Shown: positions 1-8,985, numbered from the stretch's first letter. The stretch is 64,000 bases of DNA from Psychroflexus tropicus DSM 15496 (GCF_000378765.1 NZ_KB905343.1:404630-468629); one strand, 5' to 3'. Notes: generated by a model not told the origin, from the sequence alone. Program-made: numbers and translations.

Positions 1-83
1 ATAGATTGATGCCCTGTTTTTTAAGTACGAAATAGAATACAAAAAACAAGAGTTTTTGATTTTATTTCCATAAATCCTATGCA

Positions 84-431
<348 letters not shown>

Positions 432-480
432 TCATCTTTCATAATTGTATTGGTTATCGTTTTAATTTCTAAGGCTCACT

Positions 481-1380
481 TTATATAAATTCTGGAAATA
501 ACAAACGTCTGGAGCTTCCTTCAAAACAAAAAAATAAGCTAGAAGTAGTTCTGCTTAACGCATTCATGAGGGGGCTTTTTTGTCCATCAATGAAGACATC
601 TAAAGCTGGAATTTGTAAAAGTTTCATTTTGATGTCGGTTGTGAGTTCAATGTCCTGATGATCGTGTTCTTTTGAGATGTCAAATACCAGATCATCCACA
701 AAAATTCGGTAAGGTTCCATGAGATCATCAGCTAAACAATAGGCGTTGTATTTATTTCTATGAAAAATACCAAGGTTTGGTAGCAATCCACTTCCTATAA
801 TTGCTCTTGCTGTTGATGCTCTCAAAATAGCATAGCCGTAATTTAGTAAGTGGTTCGGGGATATACCCTTAGGGTTTCTTGTGAACAAAGGGATGTCAAA
901 TAGGTTTTGCCAGTAATAAGCAGCGGAGACTCCTTCATGATTTTTAGAATCACCGCTTTTTACATGCTTACTCCAGTTCGTTAGTTTTAAACCATTTTTT
1001 TGTCTTTTTTTGAAATGATTAGCCTGATTTTGTATTTTCTGTACTATAGTTTGTTGCCAAAGATTTTTCTTTAAAGGGACACTGGCATCAAGTTGGTAAC
1101 GGAGGCGCTCCATCTGTTCACTATGTCCGCTTAGCGGTTGAAGTAAGCTGATAGGTAAATGCTGTTGATTACAATTAACGATGGCAGTCTTATTTTGAAT
1201 CAACTTCGTGATTAATCCATTAGTTAAAGTGATTTGCTGATTCTCTAAAATCACCATACCTAGGTCTTCGATGGGGACACTTCTATCTATTTTATCATCT
1301 TCAGGAAATTTAATGACTAGTTGGTTTTGCTTTGTGCTGAGATAGGCAGGATTTGAGAAGAATAAAGTTCTTTTGATCAT
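481..1380 (-). CDS. cas1: CRISPR-associated endonuclease Cas1, type II
   Basis: Cas1 is the integrase subunit of the spacer-acquisition complex, acting on the CRISPR leader and first repeat. The 299 aa length is normal for type II. The N-terminus (MIKRTLFFSNPAYLSTKQNQ) and the IEDLGMVILEN segment are characteristic of the type II subgroup. The helical C-terminal domain contains GISPNHLLNYGYAILRA, followed by a region with NAYCLADDLMEPYR that holds expected metal-binding residues. It starts 10 bp after the cas9 stop, so the two are almost certainly co-transcribed. No truncation is seen. With Cas2 complete as well, the locus looks competent for adaptation. Confidence 0.97.
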   Translation of the reverse strand: MIKRTLFFSNPAYLSTKQNQLVIKFPEDDKIDRSVPIEDLGMVILENQQITLTNGLITKLIQNKTAIVNCNQQHLPISLLQPLSGHSEQMERLRYQLDASVPLKKNLWQQTIVQKIQNQANHFKKRQKNGLKLTNWSKHVKSGDSKNHEGVSAAYYWQNLFDIPLFTRNPKGISPNHLLNYGYAILRASTARAIIGSGLLPNLGIFHRNKYNAYCLADDLMEPYRIFVDDLVFDISKEHDHQDIELTTDIKMKLLQIPALDVFIDGQKSPLMNALSRTTSSLFFCFEGSSRRLLFPEFI

Positions 1381-1390
1381 ATTTCAAATA

Positions 1391-4300
1391 TTAATATTCA
1401 CCAATTTGAACAATATCACCTAAATGATTAATTCTAATTTTTGTAATATAAAGAACACCCGATAAACCAGTTCTAATCCAAGATAACTTATGAGTTTCTT
1501 TTGTATTATCTACATTTGTTTCTATGTGATGCCTAAAAAAATAGTCTTTGTTAGTAAATTTTTGAACTCTAAACAAATTCTCACTAATCAATGCTTTGTT
1601 ATCAGGATTCAGTAAATCAATTTCACTAGGATCAAATCCTTTTTCTTGATTAGGAAACACAAACATTTCGTTTTGTTTCATGGTGAATAGAAACTCCCAG
1701 CCTTTTTCATGGTCTTTGTTGATGATGGGTATACCTGTATTTTTTCTCGCAACAGCTTCATAAAAAGAAACCACTTCTTCGTGTAGGTTTCCTTTTTCAT
1801 CCCTGTAAATCGCTACATGATGGTTGTTGCCAGTACTCACATAATCAGTAGGAATGGAATTGTCGTTTTTATCCAAAATTTCTTCTCCCAAATGATTTTT
1901 AGAATGGTGTAGTGGCTTTGCATTAGAAACCCCTGTAATTTTAACTCGTTTAATCTTGATACCTTTATCTTTATTGAGCCAAATTGGATTTTTTTCTAAA
2001 TCAGAAAAAGCTTCCTTTTTCTTACCATTAAAATCATCTATTCTTTTTTTGAGTATTTTCTTTACACCATGATCTATAACCTTATCAATCTTTAAATCAG
2101 GTGTTATTTCTTTTCTAATGGTAAATCGATTTTCTAGCCAAGCAAGCTTCACTTTTTCAGGAACGGTTTCTTGCGTACCATTTAAATAAACAGGGTTTTT
2201 AGCCAGTGAATTTTTACCAGTAAATGCTTTTTTAGGGTTGTTTTGAAATTCTTCTAATCTTTTTAATAGCGCAGTTCTAAAGCTTTGGTTAGCAACTAGG
2301 TTGATATAATCCTTATCAAATTTGCCTCCAACTTTTTCTATTTTGGTCTCATAATAGTTAGACTTTCCATAAATGGTCTCTTTGTGAAGCTGTCCTCTTG
2401 GCGTTTCAACAGTTTGGTATTTGTAACTATTTTTGCCTTTTATATTAATCTTGTTTTTATTCTTAGTCGTGACCTTATTTTTAGTCTTGTGCGAAATTAA
2501 AATCTTAGACAGATGCTCTTTTGAAGCTTTACGGATGTTAGAAAAAGGAGCTTTAAATTTCCGTTTACCTCTTTCGTCTTTAAAAGTATAAGCGTTTTCA
2601 AGTTTATAAATATCTTTATTGCTTTTAGCATTCAAATTGTTTAAGTACTGAATCATTCCCGGTTTTGTAAAAGCGACAGTAATAGCATCCATAGCGTGGT
2701 GTCTATGGTCATTTCGTTTTGTCCAGTCTTTGATTCTCGGTAGTTTCTTGCCTTCTTTGTTTTCTTTGAAATAGGTTAAACCTACTTTTTCATATTTGTC
2801 CCAATTCAATTCTTGCATAACTTGAATTAAACCCCAATCCTCTCTTAATTTACTGGTTATGGTTCCAGAAGTTAAACTAACTCGTCTTGTTACCTCTAAT
2901 AAAATTTCAGCAGCTTTTTTAGCTATATAGGCGGAATTTCCTAAATCTCTATTCAGAAAGTCTTCTGGGATATCTTTTAATGACATGAGTAACTTTCTAT
3001 GCTTTGAGCCTTTAATTTTTCCAGCTTTATAAAGTTCTTCAACTCGATTTCTATACTTATCTAAACCTTCTTTACCATACTTTCGTTCTACAAAATCTAA
3101 GGCGGTCTCATCTCCTTTGTCTAAATTACTTTCTCTAGTTTCTAATGTTTTGTTTGAAAAAGAGTCATCAAATAATCTTGATTTAGGGATAATGTGTTCA
3201 ATATCATATTTCTTAGAGAATAAATCTTCGGGTTTAATATACTCGTCGGTATACAGTGTCTTATATCCGTTAGATTCTAGCTCTTTGTAAAGCTTATATC
3301 TAATTAAATCGTTTCTGCTTACGTGAGGTAAACCAAACTTAGTTTTAATTTCCTCACGGTATTGCTCATGATCCCTTGTAGCTCTTCCAATGGCTTTGGT
3401 CATGCGGTCACGTTGTTCTTTAGTATTTTTTAACTCCCTTGCTAGCTCAATTCTAATTTCATCTGGTCGGCCCATTTTCTCATCTTCAATAATGGCATTT
3501 ACAACGTTGATGCATTGATTCAAGATTTTTTCGACAACTGGGTTTCGTAAGCTATTTTTCTTAAGAATTTCTAATTTTGGTTTTAAATCTCGTTTTTCAT
3601 TTTGCTTTTTAGTTACCGAATTTGAGTGGTTATAGCCAGCCAATTCACAAGCATCAGAATAAATTTTACCATCTTGAAGGTGAGGCATTATTTTACGAAT
3701 AGCTCTAGCGCTTAAGTTCCCGTAATCATCCTGAAAACGTATATTTATCAAGTAGGGCAGATGCTCATTTTTAAAACCAAAATTTAATTTTAGTTTTTCT
3801 TCTAAAGAAGTAGTTCCTGTCCTAGAAAAATCATCTTCGTAAGAATAGAGCAAATGCCATAATTCGTAGGACTTTTGTTTTGAAAATTCATTACCACTTA
3901 AAGTGGCATTAAATTTTAAAATTTCTTTATCAATGCCAATCTCATCAAAACATTGTTCTAAAATTTTTTGCAATTCATCAGCTCCAATTTTTGTAAAGTT
4001 GATATTGTCGTATCCTTCTATTTTTAAAATTTCTTTATAGGCTTCAAGTAGATTATGGTTGGTTCTATTACCTTCAATTTTTTGAAAATTAATTTTCCAT
4101 TCTTCAGGTTTTAAACCAAACTCTTTCAACGTTTGTTTATCAGTTAACTTATCTGTCCAATTAAGCTTTTGAAACAATTCAGTATTTGAATCTTCTTCAA
4201 TATGATATACTTCATTAGTTTTAATGTTTGTGATTCTGATTGAATTTAGATTTTGCCAAACTTTAAATTCCTGAAAAAGAAGGGACGATTTTGGTACAAC

Positions 4301-5503
4301 GCGATGACCAACAATTTTTCTCTTATTCTCTCCATCAATACTCACGTCTTGTTCCCAACTCTCAAACTCACAATAACTGATAAGACCTTTTTGTGATTTT
4401 AATCTTCTTTGAAAGAAAATGATTTCATTTTGAATTTTATCTTTTAAGTCTTCAGTTAATTCGGGGTAAAATTTTGCTTGCTTATTCCAGATACTTTGAA
4501 ATTCATTCAAATAATCTTGGCGGTAAAAAACTTGATTTTTAAGGCTGGTATGAGGATTTTTAGAAATTTGATTGTAGAGATATTGACCAACTGTTAAATC
4601 ATTAAAATGCAATTCCTTACTTCTGTCACTTATTTCACTCAAATAACCACTGGATTGGTTAATTTCATTATTGATTTCTTGAAAAACAATTGCTAAATGT
4701 TCCAATTCAACCTGTTCAGTAAGAGCTATTTTGCGAAGTCTAAATGTCTCTAACTTCTTTTCATCCCTATTTCCTTCTAGTTTTATGCCTTTTATGTCGA
4801 AAGGCTTTTCGCATATTTTCCAAGTTTGATTTTTATTCTTACCAGATAACTCTTTTTTTAAATTATCATCTAAAATATCAGAGTAAAATTCTTTTTGTTT
4901 CACCCATACTTTATCAAATTCATTTTCTAAATCTGAGCGGTAGTAATTTGGTAAGACTTTTTTACCTTCTTTCAAAAGTTGATAAGAAAATTCTCCGGGT
5001 GTTAAGTTATCTTCGTAGAGTTTTTTGGTTACTCCCATAGAATCAATAAGCTCTCCTTCTTCACTGTTGTTAGCTTTTCGGCTGCTTTTGTAGCCACGTT
5101 TTTTATTAATGGACAAAAGAATACGTGCTAACTCTTCTTTTTCAACCTTCTCGGTAACTGCCTTATTTCTTAAATGGAGTAGATCGTGCGTAGAATTATT
5201 TCCAGTTTCTGTGAGTTTTGTTTTATCATCAATAAAACCTATGCCTTTTAATTCGTCAATTAGTGCTTTTCTTCTTAACTGATACCGAAATTTATTTCTT
5301 CTCGCTCCTCGTTTAAGTGTTCTATCAGCATTAATTGTAATGCTATTTCCTTTTTTAAAATCGTTTTCTTCATCTGTTGAAAGAGGAACAACTCTCACAC
5401 CAGTTTTAATAATTAATGATTCTTCTTTTTCGTTTTCAGCTTCATTAACATAAGCCCAGCCAATCGAGGTAGTTCCCAAATCCAATCCTAAAATTCTTTT
5501 CAT
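1391..5503 (-). CDS. cas9: CRISPR-associated endonuclease Cas9, type II-C, 1370 aa
   Basis: Cas9 is the RNA-guided DNA nuclease that cuts targets with a crRNA:tracrRNA pair. RuvC-I is at the N-terminus (MKRILGLDLGTTSIGWA, Asp8), followed by an Arg-rich bridge helix (RTLKRGARRNKFRYQLRR, about residues 58-78). RuvC-II is IRIELAREL near residue 684, HNH is YDIEHIIPKS near 768 and RuvC-III is HRHHAMDAI near 936; all catalytic positions look intact. The absence of cas4 and csn2 and the order cas9-cas1-cas2 fit subtype II-C. At 1370 aa it is longer than the roughly 1080-aa II-C proteins such as the Neisseria enzyme, but long forms are usual in Bacteroidota. The REC region contains two copies of a similar block, and the C-terminal region two copies of a shorter motif (see findings). 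The PAM cannot be read from sequence. Confidence 0.98.
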   Translation of the reverse strand: MKRILGLDLGTTSIGWAYVNEAENEKEESLIIKTGVRVVPLSTDEENDFKKGNSITINADRTLKRGARRNKFRYQLRRKALIDELKGIGFIDDKTKLTETGNNSTHDLLHLRNKAVTEKVEKEELARILLSINKKRGYKSSRKANNSEEGELIDSMGVTKKLYEDNLTPGEFSYQLLKEGKKVLPNYYRSDLENEFDKVWVKQKEFYSDILDDNLKKELSGKNKNQTWKICEKPFDIKGIKLEGNRDEKKLETFRLRKIALTEQVELEHLAIVFQEINNEINQSSGYLSEISDRSKELHFNDLTVGQYLYNQISKNPHTSLKNQVFYRQDYLNEFQSIWNKQAKFYPELTEDLKDKIQNEIIFFQRRLKSQKGLISYCEFESWEQDVSIDGENKRKIVGHRVVPKSSLLFQEFKVWQNLNSIRITNIKTNEVYHIEEDSNTELFQKLNWTDKLTDKQTLKEFGLKPEEWKINFQKIEGNRTNHNLLEAYKEILKIEGYDNINFTKIGADELQKILEQCFDEIGIDKEILKFNATLSGNEFSKQKSYELWHLLYSYEDDFSRTGTTSLEEKLKLNFGFKNEHLPYLINIRFQDDYGNLSARAIRKIMPHLQDGKIYSDACELAGYNHSNSVTKKQNEKRDLKPKLEILKKNSLRNPVVEKILNQCINVVNAIIEDEKMGRPDEIRIELARELKNTKEQRDRMTKAIGRATRDHEQYREEIKTKFGLPHVSRNDLIRYKLYKELESNGYKTLYTDEYIKPEDLFSKKYDIEHIIPKSRLFDDSFSNKTLETRESNLDKGDETALDFVERKYGKEGLDKYRNRVEELYKAGKIKGSKHRKLLMSLKDIPEDFLNRDLGNSAYIAKKAAEILLEVTRRVSLTSGTITSKLREDWGLIQVMQELNWDKYEKVGLTYFKENKEGKKLPRIKDWTKRNDHRHHAMDAITVAFTKPGMIQYLNNLNAKSNKDIYKLENAYTFKDERGKRKFKAPFSNIRKASKEHLSKILISHKTKNKVTTKNKNKINIKGKNSYKYQTVETPRGQLHKETIYGKSNYYETKIEKVGGKFDKDYINLVANQSFRTALLKRLEEFQNNPKKAFTGKNSLAKNPVYLNGTQETVPEKVKLAWLENRFTIRKEITPDLKIDKVIDHGVKKILKKRIDDFNGKKKEAFSDLEKNPIWLNKDKGIKIKRVKITGVSNAKPLHHSKNHLGEEILDKNDNSIPTDYVSTGNNHHVAIYRDEKGNLHEEVVSFYEAVARKNTGIPIINKDHEKGWEFLFTMKQNEMFVFPNQEKGFDPSEIDLLNPDNKALISENLFRVQKFTNKDYFFRHHIETNVDNTKETHKLSWIRTGLSGVLYITKIRINHLGDIVQIGEY

Positions 5504-5505
5504 AA

Positions 5506-5538
5506 TTTGTTGGTCGTTTAATAAAATTTATATCTTTA
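5506..5538 (+). promoter_or_regulatory. candidate Bacteroidota-type promoter of the tracrRNA
   Basis: TTTG at 5506-5509 and TATCTTTA at 5531-5538, 21 bases apart, resemble the Bacteroidota -33/-7 pair (TTTG, about 20 bases, TAnnTTTG), with one mismatch in the last base of the -7 box. Transcription would begin near 5543-5546, exactly where the anti-repeat begins. The -33 box lies only 2 bases outside the cas9 start codon (5501-5503, minus strand), so polymerase bound here would sit on the cas9 leader. This is inferred from position and consensus only. Confidence 0.45.
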
Positions 5539-5542
5539 CTTC

Positions 5543-5620
5543 ACAATTTTGAAGCAATTCACAATAAGGATTATTCCGTTGTGAAAACATTTAAAGCGGC
5601 CTTTACGGGTCGCTTTTTTT
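5543..5620 (+). ncRNA. tracrRNA of the type II-C CRISPR-Cas system
   Basis: The segment begins with an anti-repeat (5543-5563, CACAATTTTGAAGCAATTCA and one more base); its reverse complement has the typical flavobacterial II-C repeat look (ATTGTGAATTGCTTC...). It continues with AATAAGGATTATTCCGTTGT, the conserved II-C nexus hairpin (GGA-TTAT-TCC), then AAAACATTTAA. It ends in a Rho-independent terminator whose stem (AGCGGCC / GGTCGCT) at 5595-5613 runs into eight T. It is transcribed divergently from cas9, which is one of the known II-C arrangements. The 3' end is well defined; the 5' end is estimated from the promoter. RNase III would process the anti-repeat:repeat duplex. Confidence 0.86.
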
Positions 5621-5804
5621 TATTTTAACTCTCCTAAACTAAGGAATTCTTTAAAAATTAACAAGCCCTTCAGTTTAGTATAAGAATTTTAATTTTTAAT
5701 GCACTGAAAGTCAATTCACTAAAAATTAAATTGATTCATTGCTATAACTTTTTTATAATCAAATTTTAAATTTTCAATCAATAGTGTTAATTTTAAATTT
5801 ATCC

Positions 5805-6221
5805 TAACCCATCACTTATGTCCATTGAAATTACCGAATCCCTGCTCAATCGATTTGATTATACTTATGAAAAGACAAACAATCAACTTGAGATCAAGTT
5901 AGGACTTGGCCTAAGAGTGACTGCAGACTTTTCCAACAGCGAAAAAGTCGTGATTAAAGAATCACTCACCACCTGGAATTTTTTAACTGGCACCCTGGAT
6001 ATGAGCCTTCACAGGGGAATTATATTCAATTTTATAGCGACCTTTGTTTTGACAGGTTTATTCTTCATGGGATTTAATCAGGATGATTATATAACATCCT
6101 CGATAATACTTTTAGTGTTTATTTTCTTTGTCTTACTCTGGTCTGGTTTTTACTTCACCAAAGCCGAGCAGATGAAGCAGACCTTAAGGCGGTGGAATGA
6201 AAACTAAAACATCAGAAGTCT
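5805..6221. repeat. 417-bp direct repeat, left copy
   Basis: This segment and 9100-9516 are direct repeats of the same length. Each starts with TAACCCATCACTT before an ATG, contains one 129-codon gene, and ends with the same 14 bases after the stop (AACATCAGAAGTCT). Similarity stops abruptly at both ends. The pair brackets 2.9 kb containing the DsrE and DoxD-DoxA genes. The copies are clearly related but not identical, so the duplication is not recent. Confidence 0.8.
5818..6207 (+). CDS. hypothetical two-TM membrane protein, copy 1
   Basis: I do not recognise a named family. The 129 aa protein has a soluble N-terminal part (about residues 1-62, starting MSIEITESLLNRFDY). Two hydrophobic segments follow in the second half (about 63-84, IIFNFIATFVLTGLFFMGF, and 90-110, SIILLVFIFFVLLWSGFYF), then a basic tail (KQTLRRWNEN). 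A close paralogue of equal length lies at 9113-9502 within a direct repeat. The ATG was chosen because both copies share it and the preceding 13 bases. It is the first gene divergent from cas9, but nothing links it to CRISPR function. Confidence 0.75.
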   Translation: MSIEITESLLNRFDYTYEKTNNQLEIKLGLGLRVTADFSNSEKVVIKESLTTWNFLTGTLDMSLHRGIIFNFIATFVLTGLFFMGFNQDDYITSSIILLVFIFFVLLWSGFYFTKAEQMKQTLRRWNEN

Positions 6222-6460
6222 TTTAATAGGACACTTAGGCCTTATCAAAATAGATCAGGTCTTCATATTTCAAAGAGTCGTGATTCCAATAGTCTTGAGC
6301 CTTTGTTCTAAGTACTATTCACTATTAACCATTCACTGAATATCAATTGTCGGGTACTGAAAACCGTCAATCGACAAAACTATCTCTATTTAAGAAAGTC
6401 TTAATTATACTTTAGTACTTCACGGCATCGGTGGGTGTTAAGAATCCTTAGTTTTACACC

Positions 6461-6829
6461 GTGAACAGATTGAAAAACATAGCCTCTATTTATACGGTTT
6501 TAGGCTTTGGCCTTTTGCTATTGTTTTCACCCTGCAAGGTCAGGAATTTTATTCAGGCTGAACTTGGCGTTGAACAGACCCAGGTGTCTAGTAAAAGCCA
6601 ATCCTATGTTCCGTATTTCAATTGTCAAACTCAAGACATTGCTCAAGCTAAAGCTTTAACGAGCAAGCTAGACTTTGACCAAAAGCCCTCTGCTGCAACT
6701 CTTACTTTCACTGACGATATTGAAAGATCAAGCTTTCAATCGCCTGATCAAAATGCTTACCGGAGTCCACCTTTGGCCTCATCCGTTCCCTTCTATATTC
6801 TGTACAGCCAACTTAAGGTGTATCTGTAG
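6461..6829 (+). CDS. hypothetical membrane-anchored protein
   Basis: The 122 aa protein starts at a GTG. It has an N-terminal hydrophobic segment (about residues 8-24, IYTVLGFGLLLLFSPC) followed by CKVRNFIQAELGVEQTQVSSKSQ, then a polar region rich in Ser, Thr and Gln. The CKVRN...LG...TQV...KS pattern recalls a small flavobacterial family of exported proteins of unknown role, but I cannot name it. The Cys after the hydrophobic stretch could be a lipid-attachment site, though the lipobox is poor. It lies 465 bp upstream of the DsrE gene and may be a separate unit. Confidence 0.55.
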   Translation: MNRLKNIASIYTVLGFGLLLLFSPCKVRNFIQAELGVEQTQVSSKSQSYVPYFNCQTQDIAQAKALTSKLDFDQKPSAATLTFTDDIERSSFQSPDQNAYRSPPLASSVPFYILYSQLKVYL

Positions 6830-7294
6830 GTCTTTGTTCCAAGGCTTATTTCTGTACAATTTCAAATCGTAAAACAGAAGTCTCTGAGTTTGTGAGTCAA
6901 ATACGAGGTTGAAAGCAATTAGCAATTAATAATTCATAATTCTATTCTTTTCTCTCGACTCTTTGACCTAGAACTATTCGTTGGCGAACTATAGTGAAAT
7001 ACTAACTCTTGCCCAGGTCCAAATGGATGCTTTTAAAAGAAACAGTAGTCTATGAGCTAGTGAGTCAAAAAGGAGGTTGAATCTAATTTATAATTAAAAA
7101 TTAAGAATTCATAATTGTATTCTTTCCTCTCGAGTCTTTGACCCACGACTCATGGCTATCCAGTGACTCGATGATACGAAAATTTTAATACTAAAACAGA
7201 AATGAATGCCACGCCTTGGCTCACCTTCTAAAAGCATCACCCTACTGGGCGGACTCTTATTCTTAAGTATAAATTCTAACTTAAATTACAAACA
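6830..7294. other. intergenic region with a degenerate ~90-bp direct repeat
   Basis: No gene is seen here. Two imperfect copies of a segment are present at about 6879-6970 and 7048-7144. Each has TGAGTCAAA, then GAGGTTGAA, an AT-rich stretch with AATTCATAATT, and CTCTCGA(C/G)TCTTTGACC. Such short AT-rich interspersed repeats without coding capacity are common in Flavobacteriia. The promoter of the downstream dsrE-like gene must lie in the last part, but no clear consensus stands out. Confidence 0.5.
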
Positions 7295-7717
7295 ATGAAA
7301 CATTCAATCACATACATCACCGCTTTTCTTGTTCTCATTTTGGGAACAGCTCAACTCAAAGCACAAACTTCAATTTCAGGTCAAAACGACTATGTTGTGC
7401 TGTCCAAGAACATCAAACAACTGAAACCCATCCTGATGACAGCCACTGCATTGGCTAAAGAAGATGGTGAGGCCTACGGCGAATTTAAGGTGTTGTTTTG
7501 TGGAAAAACCGTCACTGATATTAAAGCTAATCCCAAGCTTCAAGCCCTTTTAAAACAAGCAGCTCTTCAAAACATTGAAGTTTATGTCTGTGGCCTGTCA
7601 TTACGAGCATTTGGAGTGAGTCCAGAGGAGTTGCCACAACCTCTGGAGGTGGTAGACAATGCCATTTTACATGGATTTCAACTCAAGAAGCAAGGATTTA
7701 TAAGTCTCACCATTTAA
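7295..7717 (+). CDS. exported DsrE-family protein
   Basis: The DsrE/DsrF/TusD superfamily comprises small alpha/beta proteins that often carry sulfane sulfur on a cysteine. This 140 aa protein has a clear signal peptide (MKHSITYITAFLVLILGTAQLKAQ), so it should act in the periplasm. The mature part shows the DsrE layout with a conserved cysteine in IEVYVCGLSLRAFGV near residue 99 and another in KVLFCGKTV near 69. The gene ends 10 bp before a DoxD-DoxA fusion gene, so the two are probably one operon. The pairing suggests periplasmic handling of sulfur passed to or from the quinone-linked enzyme. The family call is strong; the substrate is inferred. Confidence 0.85.
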   Translation: MKHSITYITAFLVLILGTAQLKAQTSISGQNDYVVLSKNIKQLKPILMTATALAKEDGEAYGEFKVLFCGKTVTDIKANPKLQALLKQAALQNIEVYVCGLSLRAFGVSPEELPQPLEVVDNAILHGFQLKKQGFISLTI

Positions 7718-7727
7718 ACCAAACCTT

Positions 7728-8747
7728 ATGACATCGATATCACTTAAAAACGACTCAGGATTACTTACGCTCGCCATCCGACTGGTGGTGGGCTGGACCT
7801 ACTTTTCTGCCCTCTGGAGGCGCACGATTTTAGCCGATAAACTCGACCCGGAACAGGCGGGCTATATTGGAGAGAAATTTAACCACTTTTTACCTAATGC
7901 GTTGGGCATAAAACCAATCATTCAATATTTGGTCGAAAATCCAGATATTCTGTATATCAATATGCTCATCTTCACCATCATAGAAGGTATTGTAGGCCTG
8001 TTCATCATGTTTGGGCTATTCACTCGTCTCATGAGCATTGGTGTTTTTGGTCTGGCCATGGGCATACTTTTGGGTTCGGGCTGGATTGGTACCACCTGTT
8101 TGGACGAATGGCAGATTGGTGTGCTGGGCATTGCCACCGGTTTTGTTTTATTTCTAACGGGAAGCGGTAAATATTCTCTGGACAATTACCTTATGAAAAA
8201 CAAGTATAGTCTGACTACAACTAAAGCCTTTGCCTGGTTAGGTTCTGGCATACTGCCGATTCGTGAGCGTTTGTTTCCAAGGGTTGTGCTGATAGGATCG
8301 CTGCTGATTTTTGGTATGACGCTAATGACCAATCAGGTCTTTCACGGAGGCCTTTGGGGTACTTTGCATAATAAATCCGTAAAGCCCAAGCTGGAAATCA
8401 CCGAAACGAAATTGACCGACGAAACCGTAAGTTTTGATATCTTTAGGACCGAGGGCGTCGATGTCTACGGCGCCTGGATCATAGGTCTTGAGGTCCTGGA
8501 TGCGCAAGGGCAAAGTATCATGAGTTACACCCCAGCCGATTTATCCACTATGAAGGAAGAAAGTATTTCCAATTACTACGTGGCTAAAGTCAAGCCTGGT
8601 CAGCACAGTCTGTTGGTTCCGCTGGGTGCCAAAGCCAGATTGTCGCTTAAAGATCCAGTCCTGAAGGAATTACCAGCAGGCACTTACACTATAAAACTGA
8701 CTGACATCAGCGGGGCTTCCTGGGTTCAAGAGGTCACTAAAGGCTAG
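7728..8747 (+). CDS. DoxD-DoxA fusion, thiosulfate:quinone oxidoreductase-like membrane protein
   Basis: In Acidianus, DoxD and DoxA are the two subunits of thiosulfate:quinone oxidoreductase, which oxidises thiosulfate to tetrathionate and reduces quinone. Here 339 aa combine both. Residues about 1-165 are a DoxX/DoxD-like membrane domain with several hydrophobic helices (IRLVVGWTYFSALWRR, MLIFTIIEGIVGLFIMFGL, IGVFGLAMGILLGSGWIG). After another hydrophobic segment near 187-205, a soluble C-terminal DoxA-like domain follows (LEITETKLTDETVSFDIFRTEGVDVYGAW... to the end). The gene sits directly after an exported DsrE-like gene and is followed by a strong terminator. Biochemical activity of the bacterial fusions is less established, so thiosulfate oxidation is inferred. 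Confidence 0.85.
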   Translation: MTSISLKNDSGLLTLAIRLVVGWTYFSALWRRTILADKLDPEQAGYIGEKFNHFLPNALGIKPIIQYLVENPDILYINMLIFTIIEGIVGLFIMFGLFTRLMSIGVFGLAMGILLGSGWIGTTCLDEWQIGVLGIATGFVLFLTGSGKYSLDNYLMKNKYSLTTTKAFAWLGSGILPIRERLFPRVVLIGSLLIFGMTLMTNQVFHGGLWGTLHNKSVKPKLEITETKLTDETVSFDIFRTEGVDVYGAWIIGLEVLDAQGQSIMSYTPADLSTMKEESISNYYVAKVKPGQHSLLVPLGAKARLSLKDPVLKELPAGTYTIKLTDISGASWVQEVTKG

Positions 8748-8772
8748 GCGCAAGTTGCTTTAGATTATATTG

Positions 8773-8810
8773 GCTCAACGCTGTGATGACATAGTGTTGG
8801 GCTTTTTTTT
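8773..8810 (+). terminator. Rho-independent terminator of the dsrE-doxDA unit
   Basis: A 13-bp stem (GCTCAACGCTGTG pairing with CATAGTGTTGGGC, a few G-U pairs) with an ATGA loop is followed by eight T. It lies 25 bases after the DoxD-DoxA stop codon. Confidence 0.88.
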
Positions 8811-8985
8811 GTGAGTTAGAGACCATCATCCTAAAACCATCATAGTGCAGATGCAGCAGTTTCCTAATATTAAAAACCCGAGTTTGCTTCAGGTCTTAGA
8901 AGACCAGATCTCCAGTTTTAAAGCCCAGCTGAGGGGGTCAGGAGGAATTTTAATCATTTAAAATTTAATGAGTACAATTGGTTGA

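Noticed and set aside
1-83. CRISPR repeat at the window start
   Set aside because: No match to the repeat predicted from the tracrRNA anti-repeat in either orientation.
8851-8961. A 36-codon frame (MQQFPNIKNPSLLQVLEDQ...) after the DoxD-DoxA terminator
   Set aside because: It is short, lacks similarity I recognise, and is followed only by a weak hairpin; it could be a gene remnant but is not supported.
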